Source: Paenibacillus terricola (GTDB lineage: Bacteria > Bacillota > Bacilli > Paenibacillales > Paenibacillaceae). Taken from it: 64,000 bases of DNA. The translations under genes were made by a program, and so were the position numbers. The notes below the pieces were generated by a model. It had not been told where the DNA came from, searched no databases, and worked only from the letters and a program-made list of their open reading frames with translations. The stretch lies in the NCBI RefSeq assembly GCF_014779765.1, contig NZ_JACXZA010000001.1, forward strand, positions 930,001 to 994,000, written 5' to 3'. Shown here one piece after another: positions 60,364-64,000 of the stretch (position 1 is the stretch's first letter; each line of letters starts with the position of its first letter).

Positions 60364-60639
60364 ATGCGTCGAATGAACCGCAGATTACAGAAGTGGACGG
60401 CGAACCTGTTGGAGCTTCCTCAGGATGTTGTATATGACCTTCCGCGTGTGACGATGATCGGCGACCGGCAGCTCTATATTGAGAACCATCGCGGCGTGCT
60501 TCACTTCTCCAGCGACCGGCTGCGTCTTGCGCTCAGCAAGGGCGAGCTAGAGGTGACCGGCGAAGACCTGGTCATTCGGACGATTTGGACAGAGGAAGTG
60601 TTCGTTGAAGGCGTCATTAAGCATATTGAAGTGCGTTGA
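60364..60639 (+). CDS. yqfC: Sporulation protein YqfC
   Basis: 91 aa, ATG 60364 after GGGAGGAGGGAG. YabP/YqfC family; the core VVYDLPRVTMIGDRQLYIEN and VEGVIKHIEVR match. Required for sporulation efficiency in Bacillus and controlled by sigma-E. It is 15 nt upstream of yqfD. Confidence 0.93.
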   Translation: MRRMNRRLQKWTANLLELPQDVVYDLPRVTMIGDRQLYIENHRGVLHFSSDRLRLALSKGELEVTGEDLVIRTIWTEEVFVEGVIKHIEVR

Positions 60640-60653
60640 GAGGAGCGACCGGT

Positions 60654-61847
60654 ATGAAGGGGACATGGCTGCACTGGATGAAGGGCATCGTCACGGTGCG
60701 AGCGAGAGGCGGCGAGCTTGAATCGTTCGTCAACCAGGCGCTTCAAGGGGGCCTTACATTATGGTCCATTAGGCGGACAAGCGAGGGACAATTGGAATTT
60801 GAGACGACGGTGGGACATTTTTTCCGTCTTCGTCCCTACTTAAAGCGGACAAGCTGCCGCGTTCATGTCACAGGCCGAAACGGGATGCCGTTCTGGATAT
60901 TGAAGGTGCGGCGCCGCGTGTTTTTCGGTGTCGGACTTTTGTTGTTTTTTGTCGGACTATATTTGCTGTCCTCTCTTGTATGGAACGTTCAAATCTCTGG
61001 CAATATTCGAATTTCGGACGAGCAGATTCTGAAGGCGGCGGAAGCGGAGGGCGTCCATCAGCTGCAGTGGTCATTCAAGCTGCAGGATCCAGCTGTTTTA
61101 TCCAAAAAGATCGCCGCGCGTCTGCCGGACGCTTCTTGGGTCGGAGTGGAGAAGAAAGGGACGTCCATCGTTATTAATATCGTAGAATCGACCAAGCCTA
61201 ATGAGGGGCCGCTGCTAAGTCCTAGACATCTTATCGCGACTGACGATGCGGTCATCACCGATATACAGGCCGATACAGGCAGACCGGTTGTTAAACGCAA
61301 TATGCGTGTCAAGAAGGGCGATATCCTCATTTCGGGCTCGTTGGGCGACGAGACGAACATTCAGACCGTTATAGCCAAAGGGAAAGTGCGCGGCATTGTA
61401 TGGCATGAGTACGACGTCGTTTCCCCATTAACAGAAAAGGTTAAAGTATATACAGGACTGTCTACAACGAAGTGGCATGTTGTTGCAGGAGGACGAGCGC
61501 TGCAGGTCAGCGGATTCGGTAAAACTCCTTATACAGATTACGAAGTGGTGCAAAGGGAGGAGCAGTTGTCCTGGCATGGGATTAAGCTCCCATTCGGCCG
61601 AATGAAGGAGTCGGTACTAGAGGTCCGCGTGGATGAACGGAAGTTGACGGAGGAAGAAGCCGTAACGAAGGGAATACAGCAGGCCAAAGCCGATTTGATG
61701 ACGAAAGCTGGGGCAGATGCGGTTATTGTGGCGGAAAAACTTTTGCATGAAAAGACGGACAATGGTAAAGTTTATTTGAAAGTGCTTTTGGAAGTCGAAC
61801 AATCTATTGTGACCGAAATGCCAATCGTGAGTACGCAAGGAGAATGA
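60654..61847 (+). CDS. yqfD: Sporulation protein YqfD
   Basis: 397 aa from ATG 60654 (AGAGGAG upstream; the frame also opens at TTG 60636). One membrane helix (about residues 84-105, FFGVGLLLFFVGLYLLSSLV) separates a small N-terminal domain from a large extracellular part with POTRA-like strands (NVQISGNIRISDEQILKA). Motifs GVEKKGTSIVINIVE and RGIVWHEYDVVSPL are typical of the family. Sigma-E regulated in Bacillus; role in mother-cell/forespore membrane function. Followed closely by phoH. Confidence 0.94.
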   Translation: MKGTWLHWMKGIVTVRARGGELESFVNQALQGGLTLWSIRRTSEGQLEFETTVGHFFRLRPYLKRTSCRVHVTGRNGMPFWILKVRRRVFFGVGLLLFFVGLYLLSSLVWNVQISGNIRISDEQILKAAEAEGVHQLQWSFKLQDPAVLSKKIAARLPDASWVGVEKKGTSIVINIVESTKPNEGPLLSPRHLIATDDAVITDIQADTGRPVVKRNMRVKKGDILISGSLGDETNIQTVIAKGKVRGIVWHEYDVVSPLTEKVKVYTGLSTTKWHVVAGGRALQVSGFGKTPYTDYEVVQREEQLSWHGIKLPFGRMKESVLEVRVDERKLTEEEAVTKGIQQAKADLMTKAGADAVIVAEKLLHEKTDNGKVYLKVLLEVEQSIVTEMPIVSTQGE

Positions 61848-61853
61848 GTCTAT

Positions 61854-62825
61854 TTGCACAATGAGACGAAATCGGTAAAATTGACGCTGCGGAACGCAGC
61901 GGAAGGTCTTGCAGTATTTGGTCCTCAGGACCGATATTTGCGGCTGATCGAAGAACAAATGAGCGCTTCGATTCAATCGCGCGAAGCTGAGATTGTCATT
62001 CACGGCGACGCAGAAGAGGTTGAATCGCTGGAGCAGCTATTCAGTGTATTGCTGCAATTGATTCGTGGCGGATTCACGCCGACGGAGCGGGATGTGACCT
62101 ATGCGCTGGAGCTTGCACGTTCGCTGCAGGCCGATCAACTGCTTGATTTGCTGACATATACGATTACAACGACGTATAAAGGCAAGCCAATTCGTGTGAA
62201 GACGATCGGACAACGTCACTACATTCAGACGATCAAGAAGAAAGATATCGTATTCGGCATAGGACCTGCCGGCACCGGCAAAACGTATCTTGCAGTCGTG
62301 CTTGCAGTCGCGGCGCTGAAGGAAGGCGCTGTCAAACGTATTATGCTGACGCGTCCTGCGGTTGAAGCCGGTGAGAATCTAGGCTTCCTGCCAGGTGACC
62401 TGCAAGAAAAGGTTGATCCTTACCTGAGACCTCTATATGATGCACTGCATGATGTGCTTGGCCTTGAGCAGACGACCAAGCTGTTCGAACGCGGCATGAT
62501 CGAAGTGGCACCGCTTGCTTACATGCGGGGACGGACGCTTGATGATTCGTTTATTATTCTCGATGAAGCGCAGAATACGACACCTGAGCAAATGAAAATG
62601 TTTCTAACGCGTCTTGGGTTCGGCTCGAAGATGGTCATTACAGGTGACGTTACACAAATTGACTTGCCAAGGGGCAAGAAGAGTGGTCTCATTGAGGCGT
62701 CTCGCATTCTCCAAGGCATTGATGAAATCGGATTTATTACCTTCTCGGAGCAGGATGTCGTACGTCATACCTTGGTACAGAAAATTATTACGGCTTACAA
62801 CCACGACGCGGAAAACCAAGCATAG
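61854..62825 (+). CDS. phoH: PhoH-like ATPase
   Basis: 323 aa, start TTG 61854 after AAGGAGA; a near ATG at 61861 is out of frame. Walker A is GPAGTGKT, Walker B is FIILDEAQN, and sensor SKMVITGDVTQIDLP is present. RNA-binding N-terminal segment of the YbeZ type. ATPase thought to act in rRNA maturation with YbeY. Matches the Bacillus order phoH-yqfF(pgpH). Confidence 0.95.
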   Translation: MHNETKSVKLTLRNAAEGLAVFGPQDRYLRLIEEQMSASIQSREAEIVIHGDAEEVESLEQLFSVLLQLIRGGFTPTERDVTYALELARSLQADQLLDLLTYTITTTYKGKPIRVKTIGQRHYIQTIKKKDIVFGIGPAGTGKTYLAVVLAVAALKEGAVKRIMLTRPAVEAGENLGFLPGDLQEKVDPYLRPLYDALHDVLGLEQTTKLFERGMIEVAPLAYMRGRTLDDSFIILDEAQNTTPEQMKMFLTRLGFGSKMVITGDVTQIDLPRGKKSGLIEASRILQGIDEIGFITFSEQDVVRHTLVQKIITAYNHDAENQA

Positions 62826-62842
62826 AGAGGATTGTACGCTGC

Positions 62843-64000
62843 ATGGACGTAAAACACGACAACCGTCATAAGCATCGGACGAGAACGACAGGCTGGAAGC
62901 AGAGCGCGGGCGTACGCTACGCGCTGCTTTTTCTGTTCATGCTGCTGTTCTACTTCAATTTCTCTCCTTATCTCGTACCGCAAACGTATAATGTGATGAA
63001 AGGCGCGGTCAGCGAGAAGACGATTGAAGCGCCTAAGCAAATATTCGATGAGAAAGCGACGCTGCAAGCGCAGGAGAAAGCCGCGGAAGCGGTTGAACAG
63101 ATCTATACATTCGTTGCGCTTCGCGGCGATCAGCTAGCGGATCAAATCTTTGCGCGAATGGATCAGCTGAACATGGATGATGGTGTCACAACGGAAGAGA
63201 AAATCGAAATTTACCGGAATGAAATTCCGCGCAAATATGATGAATACCTCGAGCAGTATGCGAAGACGAACCGAGGTCTTGGCACTTACAACGACACGCT
63301 GCTAGACGAAATGCTGCAAGCGGCCAAAGGACAGAAATATGCGATTCCTGAAGAAACGTATTATAAGCTTCCGAAGCTGTCTCAGGATAAATTGACCGAA
63401 ATGCGCAGCGTCGCGATGGAAACGGTTCGCAAGCTGATGGGCGAGCAGCTGCGCGACGCGGAGACGGCGCGCGCACGCGTATCCGAGCTCGTCAACACAA
63501 GTACATTGACCGACCGCACTTCGCGCGAGATCGTACAGGAGCTGGCTCGATATGCGATCATGCCGAACAAGTTCTTTGATAAAGAAGCGACGAATGACGC
63601 GAAGGCACATGCACGCGAGATGACGCAGCGCGTCGTTATTCCGGAAGGGGAAGTCATCGTTGCCAAGGGCGAGATGATCACTGCTGAGAAATATGAGCTG
63701 CTCGAGAATGCAGGACTTCTTCAAGACAAGAAAACGTACTGGCCGCAGCTTGGATCTTTCTTGCTGTCGGTGCTGTTCGTCGTCATTCTCTTTAATTTCA
63801 TGGCGCAGTCTGGCGGCATCAGCGGAGCGAAGCCGAAGTATGGCAATCCACAGCTGTTCATGCTGCTGCTCATTTTCATTCTGAATTTGACGATGATGCA
63901 GATCGTCAGTCTGCCGCAGACAGCGGATACTTCGTATGTCGGTTATCTGGCGCCAGTTGCGACGGGCACGATGCTCATCGCGCTTCTGTTGGATATGCAG
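62843..64000 (+). CDS. pgpH: PgpH-like cyclic-di-AMP phosphodiesterase, 5' part only
   Basis: Open from ATG 62843 to the window end, 386 codons with no stop, so truncated by the edge. N-terminal membrane helix (about residues 27-43, YALLFLFMLLFYFNFSP), then a large extracellular 7TMR-HDED domain, then a further membrane region beginning near residue 297 (WPQLGSFLLSVLFVVILFNF). The cytoplasmic HD domain that hydrolyses cyclic di-AMP lies beyond the window. Position after phoH equals yqfF of Bacillus. Confidence 0.92.
   Translation, partial: MDVKHDNRHKHRTRTTGWKQSAGVRYALLFLFMLLFYFNFSPYLVPQTYNVMKGAVSEKTIEAPKQIFDEKATLQAQEKAAEAVEQIYTFVALRGDQLADQIFARMDQLNMDDGVTTEEKIEIYRNEIPRKYDEYLEQYAKTNRGLGTYNDTLLDEMLQAAKGQKYAIPEETYYKLPKLSQDKLTEMRSVAMETVRKLMGEQLRDAETARARVSELVNTSTLTDRTSREIVQELARYAIMPNKFFDKEATNDAKAHAREMTQRVVIPEGEVIVAKGEMITAEKYELLENAGLLQDKKTYWPQLGSFLLSVLFVVILFNFMAQSGGISGAKPKYGNPQLFMLLLIFILNLTMMQIVSLPQTADTSYVGYLAPVATGTMLIALLLDMQ

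Overview
The window looks like a chromosomal segment of a spore-forming, low-to-moderate GC Gram-positive of the Paenibacillaceae (Paenibacillus or Cohnella type). The reasons are sporulation genes (gpr, spoIIP, yqxA-like, yqfC, yqfD), an HrcA/CIRCE heat-shock operon, AddAB rather than RecBCD, strong GGAGG ribosome binding sites and frequent TTG/GTG starts. The genus cannot be settled from the sequence alone. The backbone follows the gene order known from Bacillus subtilis (comEA-comEB-comEC-holA-rpsT-gpr-spoIIP-yqxA-lepA-hemW-hrcA-grpE-dnaK-dnaJ-prmA-rsmE-mtaB-yqeW-rpsU-yqeY-nfeD-floA-yqfC-yqfD-phoH-pgpH), with several insertions.

Layout. 1-4 kb: late competence genes for DNA uptake. 4.1-5.8 kb: an ECF sigma factor with a membrane anti-sigma factor, inserted between comEC and holA. 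6-12.9 kb: holA, rpsT (minus strand), gpr, spoIIP, a yqxA-like gene and lepA. 13.3-20.2 kb: hemW, an N-acetylglutamate-synthase-like acetyltransferase, then hrcA-grpE-dnaK-dnaJ behind a perfect CIRCE operator. 20.4-35.2 kb is an accessory block between dnaJ and prmA: yfhD-like and an unknown small gene, a TetR-esterase-SGNH hydrolase operon, a YesN/YesM-type two-component system, a sugar ABC importer with a GH2 beta-galactosidase behind candidate cre sites, and a minus-strand GntR/ABC transporter operon. 35.5-43.1 kb: prmA, an M50 protease, rsmE, mtaB, a Nudix hydrolase and deoC, with yqeW convergent on deoC, then rlmI. 43.4-55.9 kb: an LCP cell-wall enzyme, an LLM flavin oxidoreductase, a second Nudix hydrolase, addB-addA and two unrecognised genes. 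56-64 kb: a HIT protein, rpsU, yqeY, nfeD-floA plus a third membrane protein, yqfC-yqfD-phoH and the 5' part of pgpH, cut by the window end.

How the genes work together. The competence genes import DNA that AddAB and the recombination machinery can process. hrcA-grpE-dnaK-dnaJ is a self-repressed chaperone operon. The two-component system, ABC importer and lacZ form a galactoside sensing, uptake and hydrolysis unit. NfeD and FloA form a membrane-microdomain pair. YqfC/YqfD, GPR and SpoIIP act in the sporulating cell.

The least explained feature is a family of structured leaders. A motif ATGCTTNCGAAG (one copy has ATTCTTACGAAG) lies in untranslated DNA upstream of hemW, grpE (twice), yfhD, prmA and addB, always in the orientation of the gene. 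It sits inside nested inverted repeats, several of which have an A / A-complement / A layout that permits two mutually exclusive hairpins just before the ribosome binding site. No known element is recognised in it; it may be a mobile repeat family, a cis-acting RNA, or both.
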